Counted from the stretch's first letter, positions 39,857 to 50,285 are shown. The stretch is 64,000 bases of DNA from Anaerolineales bacterium (GCA_015075725.1 JABTTV010000001.1:3525223-3589222); one strand, 5' to 3'. Program-made: numbers and translations. Notes: generated from the sequence alone by a model not told the origin.

Positions 39857-42790
39857 TCAATCCCTGATCTGACCTGACATGAACTGAATGACCACGTCGG
39901 TTCCGGGGAGTGTATCACCCAGCTCTTGCATCGTGGTTTGAACGATATTGTCTATATTGACCAAATTTCCGATCCTCGCGGAAATATTACCAATGGTGCG
40001 TTCCTTTGCCGCGCGCTTTTGCGCATCTTGCAATAATCGCGCGGCTTCGATGGCCAGGGCGGCACGGTCGGCAGTCGCTTCGGCAATGGCGATCTCATGC
40101 GCATCCCATTTTCGGTTCGGGTCAGATGCGCTCAATTTAAGAGTTCCAATTTGGACACCGCGCAGGATGATGGGAATCGCCATCTGAGCCGGTTGTGGGT
40201 TCAAGGCCGGACCGACTTGTCTGATCGTTACACCGTCAAAATGGAATCCGGGAGTCGCATCTTTTTTCAAGAATCGATTCCATTGCTGTTCGCTCAATTG
40301 GGCGGCTGAGCGTTCCGCCTGTTCCCTGGCTTCCTGGCTTTCGTTGAAGGAACGCGCATTTTGAATAGCGATACTAACCTGGTCGGCAAGAACGGACAGA
40401 ATATTGATATCCTCCTCGTTGAAGGCATTAATTACCTTGCTCTGGACGTCGAGGGCGCCCATGATATCCGCACCGCTTCTCAGTGGAAGCGCGATCTCAG
40501 AGTGGGTCTCAGGCAGGTCAGGATTGTTGAAGTAGGCCGCATCTTTCCCTACATCGAGCGCGATGCGGGGGGTTCCTGTCTGGGTCACATAACCGACAAT
40601 ACCCGTTTCGCCAATCCGCAGGCGGTGATTTCTCGCCAGCATGATCTGCCCGCCTTCGCTGTTTGCCGCTGCCAGGACTGCGTACTCCTTGTGCGCATCA
40701 ACAAGGAAAATGCCGACATGGTAATAACCCAACTGACTCGAGATTGTCTCGGTGATTTGCGGGAGAAGCCTGTCCATTTGGCGGGTGGAACTGATGATAC
40801 GGGAGATGCGGGCAATCGATTCGAAAAGGGAGGCGCGATAGGCGTTGCTTTTGCTGACCGTTTCCAATTCTCGCGTGCGCTCCTCGATCCTGTCCTCCAG
40901 TCCTTGAAGGGTGTCCGTTAGCCTATCTGCCATCGTATTGAAAGATCTGGCGAGCACACCCGTCTCATCTGACGTGGTTACTTCTGTGCGCGCAGTAAGG
41001 TCACCGCCTGAAATTTTATCGGCGATTTTTGTAAGCGATTGGATTGGAAACGAGATCAATTGACCAAGCATGATACTGATCAGAAGCGCCCCGATGAATG
41101 TTGCGAACAGAATTATGATCGCTGTTTGGGTGGCTGCCTCGAGTTGGGCGGAGGTTTCCTGGCGTGAGGCCGGTATGGACGTCAGCATTTCCGACGTGGG
41201 AACCACCAGAGCGACGCTGTACCCATTGGAGGGTACGGGAGCGAAAGCGATATACGTTTCGACACCATTCACTTCGATGACGCCCAATCCGTTTCCGCCT
41301 GCAACCATGCGGTTTGTAAAATTTTGCAATTCGGGCGAGCCTTCGCCCAGTATGGTGTATTTATAGAAATCGTCCGCCACCAGTTGATCCGGATCGATGC
41401 CGAACATTTCATATCCATCGGGGGGCATGTAGATGAGACGGCCGGCGTCATCCACCATGAAGGCGTATCCGGTCTGGCCCACGGAAAGTGCTGAAAGTTG
41501 TTCCGTGATCACCGCGATTTGGATATCGGCGGCCACAATTCCATCGAAAATATTTCGATAGTAGACGGGGGCTGCAACGGTCACCACCAACCCGCCTCCC
41601 GCTGCATCCACATAAGGGATCGACCAACGAGTCTTCCGTTCGGGATTGAATAGAGGCGCGGTGATCTTGTAGTAGCTTCGCTGGGTCGCATCGAAATCCG
41701 GCGGAATCAAGGAGGCCAGATTGACATTCGGGTAATACCTGACGATGCCGCGCGAGTCGATCGAATAGATGGCGAGGATGCTGGGATTGTCTTCAAGATG
41801 ATATGGAACGGCAAAATCAAGATAGGCGGAGGTATTCAAACCAAGGATCGCAGATTCATCCATTGGCAGGGTGGATGGGATGAAAACAGACGAGGTGTCC
41901 TGTGCCGAGTTCCCGTACTGCCCTCCTTCGAGTTGGACCATCTTTTCAGCAGCATTCCAATAACTGCCCTGATTGAGAATTCCATATTTATCCTGGAGGG
42001 TGACGCGATAGCCTGCAAGGTCTTCCACTTTATACGCGAATTCGGCAAAGAATTCATTTGCGTTTTCCGCGCTCAGTGCGGCGGTGTTTAATAGCTGCTC
42101 TTCGGCGGCGCGGCGAACACTGCCTTCCAGCCTGCCCGCCAGCAGGTTGGTGATTTGTCTCATTTCGTCCAGCGCGAAGTAGGAGATGGTGATGACTGCG
42201 GCTCCGCCTGTTACGATGATGCCCAGCGTGATCTTCGCCTGAAGGTTGAACCGATTGAATTCCCGGATGAAGACGAAAACGATTGGAATCGAAATGAATG
42301 CAACGATGTAGAAGGTGTACTGCTCAAGACCCGGGACGCTCAGGCGGGTTTCGCCTAATCTCGAATCCAAAACAAAGGCTGCGACACTAAAAAAGGATGC
42401 CGTGATAACGCCCAGCGTCGTGAATTGGGAGGACATTGCCAGTCCGGCAATGAAGAACACTACAAGGGCGATGGAACTCGCTACGATGAGTCCCAAACCC
42501 TGAACGATGGGCAACACAGCCATCACATTAATGATGAAGGCGATACCCAGGACAGCCATTGCGAGATCGCGCCTGTCCAGCCTGAGCAACCGAAGAGGAA
42601 CCAGCAAATCGAAGAACACGGTTGCGAGTAAAAGCCCTGCCGGCAGGAATAAATTCGGTGATCCGTAGAGATACCCGAGGATGAAGAACAAAACCGAAGT
42701 AAAGAAGGCGGATATCATCAATACAACCGTGATGATATAGCCGTTACGGGCGAGTCTGGTTTCCAGGGATTGTTTGGAGGTGTTTTGCAT
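39857..42790 (-). CDS. Membrane sensor with both inputs: six-TM block, then dCache-HAMP-GAF-degenerate GAF (sensor 8)
   Basis: 977 residues, the second largest sensor. Residues ~15-175 hold six membrane segments; a further TM at ~185-207 leads to a dCache-like region ~210-530 (FDATQRSYYKITAPLFNPER, VVTVAAPVYYRNIFDGIVAA, VGQTGYAFMVDDAGRLIYMP); last TM ~545-568; HAMP to ~625 (ISFPIQSLTKIADKISGGDL); GAF ~655-805 (LGYYHVGIFLVDAHKEYAVL, YFNNPDLPETHSEIALPL); degenerate GAF with EQQWNRFLKKD and MAIPIILRGVQIGTLKLSAS; truncated-GAF ending (KERTIGNISARIGNLVNIDN). It joins the two input types that are separate in the other sensors, so it may be a fusion of neighbours or an ancestor of both. No output domain. 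Confidence 0.87.
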   Translation of the reverse strand: MQNTSKQSLETRLARNGYIITVVLMISAFFTSVLFFILGYLYGSPNLFLPAGLLLATVFFDLLVPLRLLRLDRRDLAMAVLGIAFIINVMAVLPIVQGLGLIVASSIALVVFFIAGLAMSSQFTTLGVITASFFSVAAFVLDSRLGETRLSVPGLEQYTFYIVAFISIPIVFVFIREFNRFNLQAKITLGIIVTGGAAVITISYFALDEMRQITNLLAGRLEGSVRRAAEEQLLNTAALSAENANEFFAEFAYKVEDLAGYRVTLQDKYGILNQGSYWNAAEKMVQLEGGQYGNSAQDTSSVFIPSTLPMDESAILGLNTSAYLDFAVPYHLEDNPSILAIYSIDSRGIVRYYPNVNLASLIPPDFDATQRSYYKITAPLFNPERKTRWSIPYVDAAGGGLVVTVAAPVYYRNIFDGIVAADIQIAVITEQLSALSVGQTGYAFMVDDAGRLIYMPPDGYEMFGIDPDQLVADDFYKYTILGEGSPELQNFTNRMVAGGNGLGVIEVNGVETYIAFAPVPSNGYSVALVVPTSEMLTSIPASRQETSAQLEAATQTAIIILFATFIGALLISIMLGQLISFPIQSLTKIADKISGGDLTARTEVTTSDETGVLARSFNTMADRLTDTLQGLEDRIEERTRELETVSKSNAYRASLFESIARISRIISSTRQMDRLLPQITETISSQLGYYHVGIFLVDAHKEYAVLAAANSEGGQIMLARNHRLRIGETGIVGYVTQTGTPRIALDVGKDAAYFNNPDLPETHSEIALPLRSGADIMGALDVQSKVINAFNEEDINILSVLADQVSIAIQNARSFNESQEAREQAERSAAQLSEQQWNRFLKKDATPGFHFDGVTIRQVGPALNPQPAQMAIPIILRGVQIGTLKLSASDPNRKWDAHEIAIAEATADRAALAIEAARLLQDAQKRAAKERTIGNISARIGNLVNIDNIVQTTMQELGDTLPGTDVVIQFMSGQIRD

Positions 42791-42806
42791 GTCAGTCCTT
42801 GCGGGA

Positions 42807-44519
42807 TTACCCGCCGCCTCCGATCTCGACTGTAACCTGTGCGCCGATAATGTGGCTTCCCAGTTCCCGGACAGCGGTCTTCAAAATTTCATCGATCTGC
42901 GTTCCAGCACTGATCTTCGTCGATATCTCGCCGATAATATGTTCCCTCTCGGCAGTCCGCCTGCTTTCCTCCAGCAGGCGCGCATTTTCGATTGACAGAG
43001 CTGCTCTTTCCACAATGGCGTTGATGATATCGAGCTCGTCGTCAGACCAAACCCGCTCTTTACCGACTTTCACGTAAACGACGCCCACCGTCTGATCACG
43101 TAATTTGATGGGAATCGTTAATGACGACGCTCCATCCGCCTCGGTCTTTTGAACAACTCTTCCGGAACTGAGGGCGTCATCCGCGCCCGGAAGGTCGACA
43201 GGCTCGGGAAGGGTTTTGGTTTTGAGGTTGCGGCGTTGGACACCTACAATATTTTTCGACTTGGTGAAGCGCAGCCAGCTTTCGCGGAGATCTCGGCTGT
43301 AGATCGCCTGGGCTTCATTCAAAATCCTTTCCTGAACTTCGAACAACCGGGAATTTTCGATGGCAACAGCCACCTGGTCGGCAAGGGTGGATAATATGCG
43401 GACATCCTCCTGGCTGAACGCGTTCGGCTCGCGGCTTTGCACATCGAGGACGCCGATGATCTCGTTCCCTTTTCGTATCAGAGGAAGAGCCATCTCCGAA
43501 CGGGTTTCCGGCAGGTCGGGATTATTGAAATAGATCGCATCCGCGCCTGTGTCTAGCGCAATCCGTGGAAGTCCGGCTCCCGCCACATAGCCGACAATGC
43601 CTGTCTGGCCAATTTTTAGTTTATGGTTGCGTTGGAGCATCCTTTTTCCGCCTGCGCTGTTGGCGGCGATCAGAACCGCGAATTCATTATTGGAGTCCAG
43701 AAGAAAGACGCCTGTATGATAGTAGCCGAATTGCCCGCTGATCAATTCCGTAACCTGAGTAAGAAGCGTGTCCAGGTTTTGAGTCTGGGTAATGACCCGG
43801 GAAATCTTTGTGATCGCCTCGAACTGACGCGCGCGGCGGTCGTTGCGCAGATTTGCCGCATCCAGTTCCGAAGTGCGCGCTGCGACTGTGCTTTCGAGCG
43901 TATCGGCAATGATCTGAATTTCCTGGTTTTTGGCGGTAAGTTCCGCCGTCGTCATGTTGAGACGCTCGAGAAGTTTCGATACGCCGTTTGCCGATGCTTG
44001 AAGCAGAATTGCGATGAAGAAAAGATACACGACCAGTGATGAAAAATATGTAATGAGGTTTTGTGGTATGACGGGGGAGGGGAGAGAATCCTGGTAGAAG
44101 AGGAAAACAAGCCCGATCAAGGTGTTTATTACCGCCATAAGAAACGCGCCGCGGCCGCCCAGCAATAATCCTGCAAGGACGATGGTGGTGATCAGGGAGA
44201 AATAACTTGCTCCGGTAATGCCGCCGGATATTGCGATCGACAGGATCAAGATCAAGTTGATGATCGTCAACAAACTTATCGAGGTAAATTTGATCCATCC
44301 GCGCGCAAGCAGCGCACGGAGGAAAAATCCTGCGATCACCAGAGCCATCGTTAACAGGGCGGAGAAAGGCTGGCCGAGCGAGATCAACGCGAAAATGCTG
44401 TAAAGCGCGCAGATCATGATCATCGCCCACAGAATGCTGTTCAATAAGGCGGCGATTCTGGTTTTTTCCCCGTCCTCGAAGAACGGGGGCGCGAAGACTT
44501 CACGGAGGAAATTATTCAT
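42807..44519 (-). CDS. Membrane sensor: six-TM block-GAF-degenerate GAF, no output domain (sensor 7)
   Basis: 570 residues from the ATG at 44519, which has GGGGA upstream and overlaps the preceding stop by 8 bp; a longer frame exists upstream. TM block ~20-180 (SILWAMIMICALYSIFALIS first), coiled coil with STVAARTSELDAANL, GAF ~235-390 (FGYYHTGVFLLDSNNEFAVL, YFNNPDLPETRSEMALPL), degenerate GAF (RESWLRFTKSKNIVG, LTIPIKLRDQTVGVVYVKVG, ERAALSIENARLLEE) and the truncated-GAF ending (REHIIGEISTKISAGTQIDE). The C-terminal Gly-Gly-Gly end is directly after a beta strand, so the chain stops in the middle of a fold. No output. Confidence 0.86.
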   Translation of the reverse strand: MNNFLREVFAPPFFEDGEKTRIAALLNSILWAMIMICALYSIFALISLGQPFSALLTMALVIAGFFLRALLARGWIKFTSISLLTIINLILILSIAISGGITGASYFSLITTIVLAGLLLGGRGAFLMAVINTLIGLVFLFYQDSLPSPVIPQNLITYFSSLVVYLFFIAILLQASANGVSKLLERLNMTTAELTAKNQEIQIIADTLESTVAARTSELDAANLRNDRRARQFEAITKISRVITQTQNLDTLLTQVTELISGQFGYYHTGVFLLDSNNEFAVLIAANSAGGKRMLQRNHKLKIGQTGIVGYVAGAGLPRIALDTGADAIYFNNPDLPETRSEMALPLIRKGNEIIGVLDVQSREPNAFSQEDVRILSTLADQVAVAIENSRLFEVQERILNEAQAIYSRDLRESWLRFTKSKNIVGVQRRNLKTKTLPEPVDLPGADDALSSGRVVQKTEADGASSLTIPIKLRDQTVGVVYVKVGKERVWSDDELDIINAIVERAALSIENARLLEESRRTAEREHIIGEISTKISAGTQIDEILKTAVRELGSHIIGAQVTVEIGGGG

Positions 44520-46842
44520 GGCTTTCCCCGCCTTCTGCATCCGGAACTTGAACATCCGAAAATTGGATGACGATCTCAGACCCGCTCAACACCTTTTCGA
44601 TTTCCTCCGCCGCCGTATGGAGAATGTTCTCTGTGCTGTATGCGGCTCCAATTCGACTTGTCGCATCGAGGATGGCTCGCTCCTTTGCAGCGCGACGGTT
44701 GCTCACTTCCAGCAACCGGGCGTTTTCCAATGTGAGGGCGGCGCGATTCGCGGCTGCCTGGACAATCGCGATCTGCTCAGATCCCCAGGCCTTGGAGGGG
44801 TCATCCTGCTCCAGGCCGATGACGCCGATGGCCTGCCCAAATATCATTATCGGAACCAGAAGTATGTTCTTCGATCCCTCGTCCTCTGAGTTCAAAACGA
44901 CCGGGCTGCCCTTGTGCAGCAAATCGGAAACATCAGGCGGCAGGTCAGTTGGAATCGGGCGAATTTGCAAGCCATCATATTCATAGCCCGATGCTCCCAT
45001 GCCATCCAGGAAGGATTGCCAGACCTCGCGAGTCTGATTTCGGGTTGATTTCGAGAGTTCGGATAATGCATTTTCGAGACGTTGCACGAGCAGAGAGTTT
45101 TCGATGGCAGCCGCCAACTGGTCAGCCAGAATCTGCAAGGTCTGGATATCGCTTTCAGCAAAGGCCTTGCGAGAGGTGGATTGGATGTCCAACGCGCCGA
45201 TGGTCACGTTGTAGCTGCGAAGCGGAAGTGTAATCTCTGATCGGGTATCGGGGAGGTACGGATTATCCATGTGGGTGGAGTCCAGATCGACATCCTGTGC
45301 GATATACGCCTGGCCGGTGCGGGTAACCGTACCCACCAACCCCGCTTCGCCGACTTTCAATTTATGATTGCGTGCCAGCATTTGTTCCGCCGCCACACTG
45401 CTTGCGGCTCGCAGGATGGCATATTCACCCTTGTCGTCCACCAGAAAAATTCCCACATGGTAGTACTCCAGCCGTTCCCGAATAAGATTTGCTGATACGT
45501 TTAGAAGCGTACCCTGATCGCGAATAACGGATAGTTCGCGGGTGACCTCTGCGATTGTCCGTAACTCATTCGCAAGCCGTGAGAGGTCTTTTGTTCTGGT
45601 CTCGACGCTCTCTTCAAGAGTCCCGAAAGCCTGCTTTAGATTGGCAGACATTTGGTTGAAGGCATTTCCGAGATCTTCCAATTCGTCCCGAGTCTGGATC
45701 TTGATCCGATCTTCCGCCTCATACTCACCGCCAGCAACCCGGTTTGCAAAGTCCCTGAGCTTTTGTAACGGTTCAGTGATGGTCCTTGTAAATAAAAACA
45801 GGAGGATCCCGAAAAATAGAACGACGACGAAAGTGTACCCGATCAGGGTGTTTCTCAGTTGCGTTGTGCTCGACACCAATTCGCTTCTAGAGTAGGCAAG
45901 CGCAAGAGACCAGCCTGTCTCCAGACCGATCGGCGCAAAGGCGACCAACATTCGTTCGCCGCGCGGGTCAGTTGCCTCTAGGAAGCCTGAGTTTCCCGAC
46001 CGCATTTGCGTAATAAGCTCGATCCAGCCCCTGGTCTTTTCAGAAAAAGCGGCGATGATCATCGAATCGGACATGGTTTTGTACTCGCCGCCGTTCGAAC
46101 CGATCCCTAAAATGATGCCGTTCGAATCGATAAGAAATGCATATCCTTGTCTGCCAACCTCAATGGAGTTTACGGTCTCTTGTGTTTGCGCGAATGCAAT
46201 ATCCGCCGTGGCAACACCTTTGAAACCGCCATTCTCATTGAAAAAAGGCGCGCTCCATGTCACCATCCAGATCTCGCCACCCCCGTAATTGAAGTAAGGC
46301 GGCGAAATGACCGTGGTCAGGTTTTTCTTTGGAATCGTGTACCATCCCCTGTTGAAGTAATTGTTTTCCGGCGTGCCAAGATCGGAGAAAACAAGAGTAT
46401 CGTCCGGTTGGCGGTTGAAATACGGAGCGTAAAAGGTGACTCCTGGTATGAATTGATCCGGTTCGTAGGCAATGGTCGAACCAAAGACGTCTTCGTTTCG
46501 CGCCAGCGTGGTCCGCAGCATCCGGATCAACTGAGCCTCTTCGATGGTTTCGGATTCGGCAAAGGCAGCCAATTCCAGCGCCACAGCCCGCGCAACCAAT
46601 AACTTTGACTGGATGAGTTCCACCTGTGTGAGCGACTCGCTTGTTAACTCCTCTCTAAGCGTATCGACCAGCGCCTGTTGGGAAAATCGAATACTAAGAT
46701 ATGTATAAATGGTCAGGGCTGCAAGCATAAGGATGATGACAGCCCCCGGGAGTTTTATTCCGAGATTTATCCTCCGGGTGGGTGGGCTCACGTTCGCTGT
46801 CACCAGGTCTGAGGGGGAGGGGATGCGCTCCATGTTGTTCAT
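44512..46842 (-). CDS. Membrane sensor: Cache-HAMP-GAF-degenerate GAF, no output domain (sensor 6)
   Basis: 776 residues; ATGA overlap with the preceding gene. TM1 ~33-52; Cache-like sensor ~53-335 (YFNRGWYTIPKKNLTTVISP, TWSAPFFNENGGFKGVATAD, GRQGYAFLIDSNGIILGIGS); TM2 ~340-362; HAMP ~362-420; GAF ~445-600 (LEYYHVGIFLVDDKGEYAIL, but HMDNPYLPDTRSEITLPL with Asn-Pro kept and FF changed); degenerate GAF with REVWQSFLDGMGASG and LLVPIMIFGQAIGVIGLEQD; truncated-GAF ending (KERAILDATSRIGAAYSTEN). The sensor part is a near relative of that in sensor 10. No output domain. Confidence 0.87.
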   Translation of the reverse strand: MNNMERIPSPSDLVTANVSPPTRRINLGIKLPGAVIILMLAALTIYTYLSIRFSQQALVDTLREELTSESLTQVELIQSKLLVARAVALELAAFAESETIEEAQLIRMLRTTLARNEDVFGSTIAYEPDQFIPGVTFYAPYFNRQPDDTLVFSDLGTPENNYFNRGWYTIPKKNLTTVISPPYFNYGGGEIWMVTWSAPFFNENGGFKGVATADIAFAQTQETVNSIEVGRQGYAFLIDSNGIILGIGSNGGEYKTMSDSMIIAAFSEKTRGWIELITQMRSGNSGFLEATDPRGERMLVAFAPIGLETGWSLALAYSRSELVSSTTQLRNTLIGYTFVVVLFFGILLFLFTRTITEPLQKLRDFANRVAGGEYEAEDRIKIQTRDELEDLGNAFNQMSANLKQAFGTLEESVETRTKDLSRLANELRTIAEVTRELSVIRDQGTLLNVSANLIRERLEYYHVGIFLVDDKGEYAILRAASSVAAEQMLARNHKLKVGEAGLVGTVTRTGQAYIAQDVDLDSTHMDNPYLPDTRSEITLPLRSYNVTIGALDIQSTSRKAFAESDIQTLQILADQLAAAIENSLLVQRLENALSELSKSTRNQTREVWQSFLDGMGASGYEYDGLQIRPIPTDLPPDVSDLLHKGSPVVLNSEDEGSKNILLVPIMIFGQAIGVIGLEQDDPSKAWGSEQIAIVQAAANRAALTLENARLLEVSNRRAAKERAILDATSRIGAAYSTENILHTAAEEIEKVLSGSEIVIQFSDVQVPDAEGGESHE

Positions 46843-48554
46843 TCCGCCCCTCCTCCGTTTGTCGGAGTGCCGGTTCCAATCTGGATGAACGATCGGGAGG
46901 CTTGAAGAGCCAGCCCTAATTCCTGAATAGTCGTCTGCATTATGCGTTCGAAATCGGTGGATGAACCGATCTGGTTCGTGATCCTGGAAATCATCTCTTC
47001 CTGTTCAGCGCGCCGGGTGGCTTCTTCGAACAACCCCGAATTTTCAAGCGATAGGGCGGCACGTTCAGAAACCGCCTGCACCAGCAGGATCTCTTCCTCC
47101 GTCCAATTCCGGTTTTCGTTTACCGACTCGATATGGATGACGCCGACCACCTGATCGCGAATCCGAACCGGAACGATCAATTGAGGATTGTTTCCGTCTA
47201 AGGATTTACCCACTGCAACCGTCTCACCTGAGGCAACCGCTCTATCCAGATAGGGGTTTGAGGGTATGGCCCCGGATTCACCGATGCCGCCGTCGATCGT
47301 GAAGGAGTATGCGACATCTTTTCGAGGCCTCTCAAGAGACCGGATACGGCGCGAAATCTCCGGTGTTGCGGCCATGTCTGATTCCTCCCGCAGTCTCAGG
47401 ATCAAGGCGAGTTGGTTGGCGATCGTGGTCAACGTAATTGCATCCTCGTCGCTGAAGGCCGAGGACTGTGTGCTTTGAACGTCAAGGACACCGATCGTTG
47501 TGTTTCCATATTTTATGGGAAGCGATATTTCAGAGCGGGTTTCAGGAAGATATGGATTATTAAAGAAAATTGCATCCGCGCCTGTATCTCTGACGATGCG
47601 CGGAATGCCGCTCTGTGAGACATAACCCACGATCCCGGTCCCACCGACCTTTAGCTGGTGGCCTTTTGCGAGCATTTCCTGTCCGCCTTTGCTGTTCGCG
47701 GCCCGCAAAACAGCATACTTTCGATCTGCGCCCAGGAGGAATATTCCAGCGTGATAATACCCGAGCTTCTCACTGATCAACCTTGTGGCGCGCACCAGAA
47801 GATCGTCCATCACCTCATAGGGATTTCCGAGGAGCGCTTGAGAAATCTCAGCAGCAGCCTGCAGCCTTGCAGTTTTCGCCAATAATTGTTCATTCAGGCT
47901 GTTTAATTCCCCGGTCCTCGAGCGGACCTGCTCTTCAAGGGTGCGGTTGACAAGTTCAAGATTCTCGCGCGAATGTTCCTGTTCCTCCCTTATCCGACTT
48001 TCGATTCGAAGGAGGGTCCGGTGTCTGTGAAATATCGCAGTGATGGCACCCATGACGCCAAGCAGCAGGGATGAACTCAAAACGAAGTATCGAATGTCCG
48101 TGCCATAGGGATTCGGCAGAAAGCCGTTCATTTCGAGCAGGCCTATGGTGATGAAAGGTATGATGATGATAAGCCCAAATAACAATGGTATCGGATTGCG
48201 ATTATTTACGCTGTAGATATTTACCAGCAGAAATACGCCCAATCCGCTCATCCAGATCAAATCATGCAAGCCATATCCATCGAGCAAGGATATGGCAATC
48301 ACATCCACCATCACCATGGTTGGAAAGATGAACGGAAAATTCGATTTTCCGCGTATGGTTTGGACAAGGCTGAGGAGCGCGGTAAGGCTTGTCAGAACCG
48401 AAATAACAACCACAACAGGGTGCCGATAGATAAACGCCCATAAACCTGTTACCAGGAAGCCGAGGGTCAGCGTGAGAGTCAGTTCCGCGCGCCTGCCAGT
48501 CGCATCCCCGGGACGGTCCCTCAATAAAAAGTCGAATAATCTTGGATATCTCAT
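46839..48554 (-). CDS. Membrane sensor: multi-TM block-GAF-degenerate GAF, no output domain (sensor 5)
   Basis: 571 residues. Five to six TM segments at ~25-185 (TLTLGFLVTGLWAFIYRHPV first), a coiled coil (NRTLEEQVRSRTGELNSLNE), GAF ~245-400 (LGYYHAGIFLLGADRKYAVL, FFNNPYLPETRSEISLPI), then a degenerate GAF with a shorter link lacking the Trp helix (PRKDVAYSFTIDGGIGESG, LIVPVRIRDQVVGVIHIESV) and the truncated-GAF ending (QEEMISRITNQIGSSTDFER). Its stop overlaps the next start by 4 bp. No HAMP, no output. Confidence 0.86.
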   Translation of the reverse strand: MRYPRLFDFLLRDRPGDATGRRAELTLTLTLGFLVTGLWAFIYRHPVVVVISVLTSLTALLSLVQTIRGKSNFPFIFPTMVMVDVIAISLLDGYGLHDLIWMSGLGVFLLVNIYSVNNRNPIPLLFGLIIIIPFITIGLLEMNGFLPNPYGTDIRYFVLSSSLLLGVMGAITAIFHRHRTLLRIESRIREEQEHSRENLELVNRTLEEQVRSRTGELNSLNEQLLAKTARLQAAAEISQALLGNPYEVMDDLLVRATRLISEKLGYYHAGIFLLGADRKYAVLRAANSKGGQEMLAKGHQLKVGGTGIVGYVSQSGIPRIVRDTGADAIFFNNPYLPETRSEISLPIKYGNTTIGVLDVQSTQSSAFSDEDAITLTTIANQLALILRLREESDMAATPEISRRIRSLERPRKDVAYSFTIDGGIGESGAIPSNPYLDRAVASGETVAVGKSLDGNNPQLIVPVRIRDQVVGVIHIESVNENRNWTEEEILLVQAVSERAALSLENSGLFEEATRRAEQEEMISRITNQIGSSTDFERIMQTTIQELGLALQASRSFIQIGTGTPTNGGGAE

Positions 48555-48575
48555 CGGTGTTCTATCTTAGTTCCT

Positions 48576-50273
48576 TCATGGAACAGCACCATGACTTGAA
48601 TCCTCCGGATGTTGCCTGCCATTGGATCGTTTTATTAGTTGGAACGATACCGAAGCATCACCTAACGCCTGCCCGAGTTCCTGAACCGTCTCGCGGATGA
48701 TGGAATCGCGGGTGGCCGAAGCGCTGATCCGGGCGGAGATATCAGAAACCAGCGATTCGCGTGCTGCGCGTTGCTGTGATTCGCGATATAGCCTTGCGCT
48801 TTCGAGTGCGCCGCTCAACTGATCCGTCAATGAAATGGCGAGATTGGTCTCGTCCTGGGTCCAGGCTTCGGCTATCTCCGGTTTCTTTAATCGGATCGCG
48901 CCGATCACCTGTCCGCGAATCTTGATTGGCACACTGATCGTCAAACCGTCTTCGCCAAGGATTAAGTCGCCGGTCTCGATGGCTTTCGAAATGGCGCTTT
49001 CGACAAGGTCATCCTGGATTTTTACCGTTGCGGGTGTGGTGGCAAGGAAGTTGATCCGCGCCTGGTTCCTCAGGATCTTGCTCCAAGCCTCGCGGCTAAC
49101 CTGACCGTAGGACGAACGCGCGCTTTCGAGCGCCTGTTCCGTTTCGCTGAATAGATTCGTATTTTGAATTGCGACGGCAAGTTGGTCTGCGAGGATTTGT
49201 AACGTGGCGATATCGTCGTCTACAAACGCCCGGGACTCCGTGCTCTGAACATCGAGGACTCCCAATATCTGTCCGCTCGCCACCAGGGGAAGCGCCATCT
49301 CTGAACGGGTATTTGGCAGGTCGGGGTTGTTGAAGAAAACGGCATCCGTTCCCACGTCAAGCGCAATGCGCGCCCTGAGGTTCTCTGCAACATATCCAAC
49401 AATGCCGGTTTCGCCGACTTTCAGGGCATGCCGTTTCTCAAGCATTCGTTTTCCGCCTTCGCTGTTCGACGCGACAAGGATGGCAAACTCTTTTCGGTCA
49501 TCCAGGAGGAAGATCCCGATGTGATAAAAGCCAAATTTGTCGGAGATAAGCTGCGCGGCCCTTTGCAGGAGTTCAGACAGGTTCCGGTAAGAGGCGATGG
49601 ATTTGCCGACTTCCGCCACGGCCTGTAACTGGGCGGTACGTTTGTCAAGAATGCCGGTGCGTTCCTGAATACGCTCTTCCAGATTCCGGCGTTCTGTAGT
49701 CAGTTCATTGAAATAGGATTGCGCACGATTTTTGGAATTTTCAAACTCCGTCTGGGTCAGTCGGATTCCATTGATGACCAGAATCGAAAGCATCAGCATG
49801 GACGCCGAATTTGAGACCCAGACTTCAAGCGTCCCAGAATCGACGGTTTTGCTGGTCGTGACAATTAAGCCGTTCAGGATCAGCCAGCCCATCGCCAGAT
49901 ACGTAACGACCCCAAGCCAAAAAACGACCCACCCTATTCGCCAGGAAAACAACAAAGATGCCATGATGATTGCGCCGAGCATGAAAAGACGTCCGTCCCC
50001 GCGAATGCCTGTTTCCGTGATGCCCACAATGGCGACCGCATAAAGAATGGCGACCAGTATGCCCGCTTTGAAATTATCGCTCACCGGTAACAAAGTGATC
50101 GCCAGGACGATCAGATACAGGACTGTATAGATGGCTTGGTAAAGAGGTGCGTTGGCAATCAGGGAGGGAATCAACGCCGCCAGGCCCAGGATACATGCAG
50201 CGATCAACGTCCCTCGTAAGAACGCGGAACGCCAGGCTGTATATGTAATTTCGTAAGAGCCTTGATGGTCCAT
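48576..50273 (-). CDS. Membrane sensor: multi-TM block-GAF-degenerate GAF, no output domain (sensor 4)
   Basis: 565 residues. TM block ~17-175 (FLRGTLIAACILGLAALIPS first), coiled coil (ERRNLEERIQERTGILDKRT), GAF ~230-385 (FGFYHIGIFLLDDRKEFAIL, FFNNPDLPNTRSEMALPL), degenerate GAF (SREAWSKILRNQARINF, ISVPIKIRGQVIGAIRLKKP) and the truncated-GAF ending (RESLVSDISARISASATRDS). Same plan and nearly the same length as sensors 2, 3, 5, 7 and 9. 12-bp and 21-bp gaps to neighbours. No output domain. Confidence 0.86.
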   Translation of the reverse strand: MDHQGSYEITYTAWRSAFLRGTLIAACILGLAALIPSLIANAPLYQAIYTVLYLIVLAITLLPVSDNFKAGILVAILYAVAIVGITETGIRGDGRLFMLGAIIMASLLFSWRIGWVVFWLGVVTYLAMGWLILNGLIVTTSKTVDSGTLEVWVSNSASMLMLSILVINGIRLTQTEFENSKNRAQSYFNELTTERRNLEERIQERTGILDKRTAQLQAVAEVGKSIASYRNLSELLQRAAQLISDKFGFYHIGIFLLDDRKEFAILVASNSEGGKRMLEKRHALKVGETGIVGYVAENLRARIALDVGTDAVFFNNPDLPNTRSEMALPLVASGQILGVLDVQSTESRAFVDDDIATLQILADQLAVAIQNTNLFSETEQALESARSSYGQVSREAWSKILRNQARINFLATTPATVKIQDDLVESAISKAIETGDLILGEDGLTISVPIKIRGQVIGAIRLKKPEIAEAWTQDETNLAISLTDQLSGALESARLYRESQQRAARESLVSDISARISASATRDSIIRETVQELGQALGDASVSFQLIKRSNGRQHPEDSSHGAVP

Positions 50274-50285
50274 ATATTGACCTTG

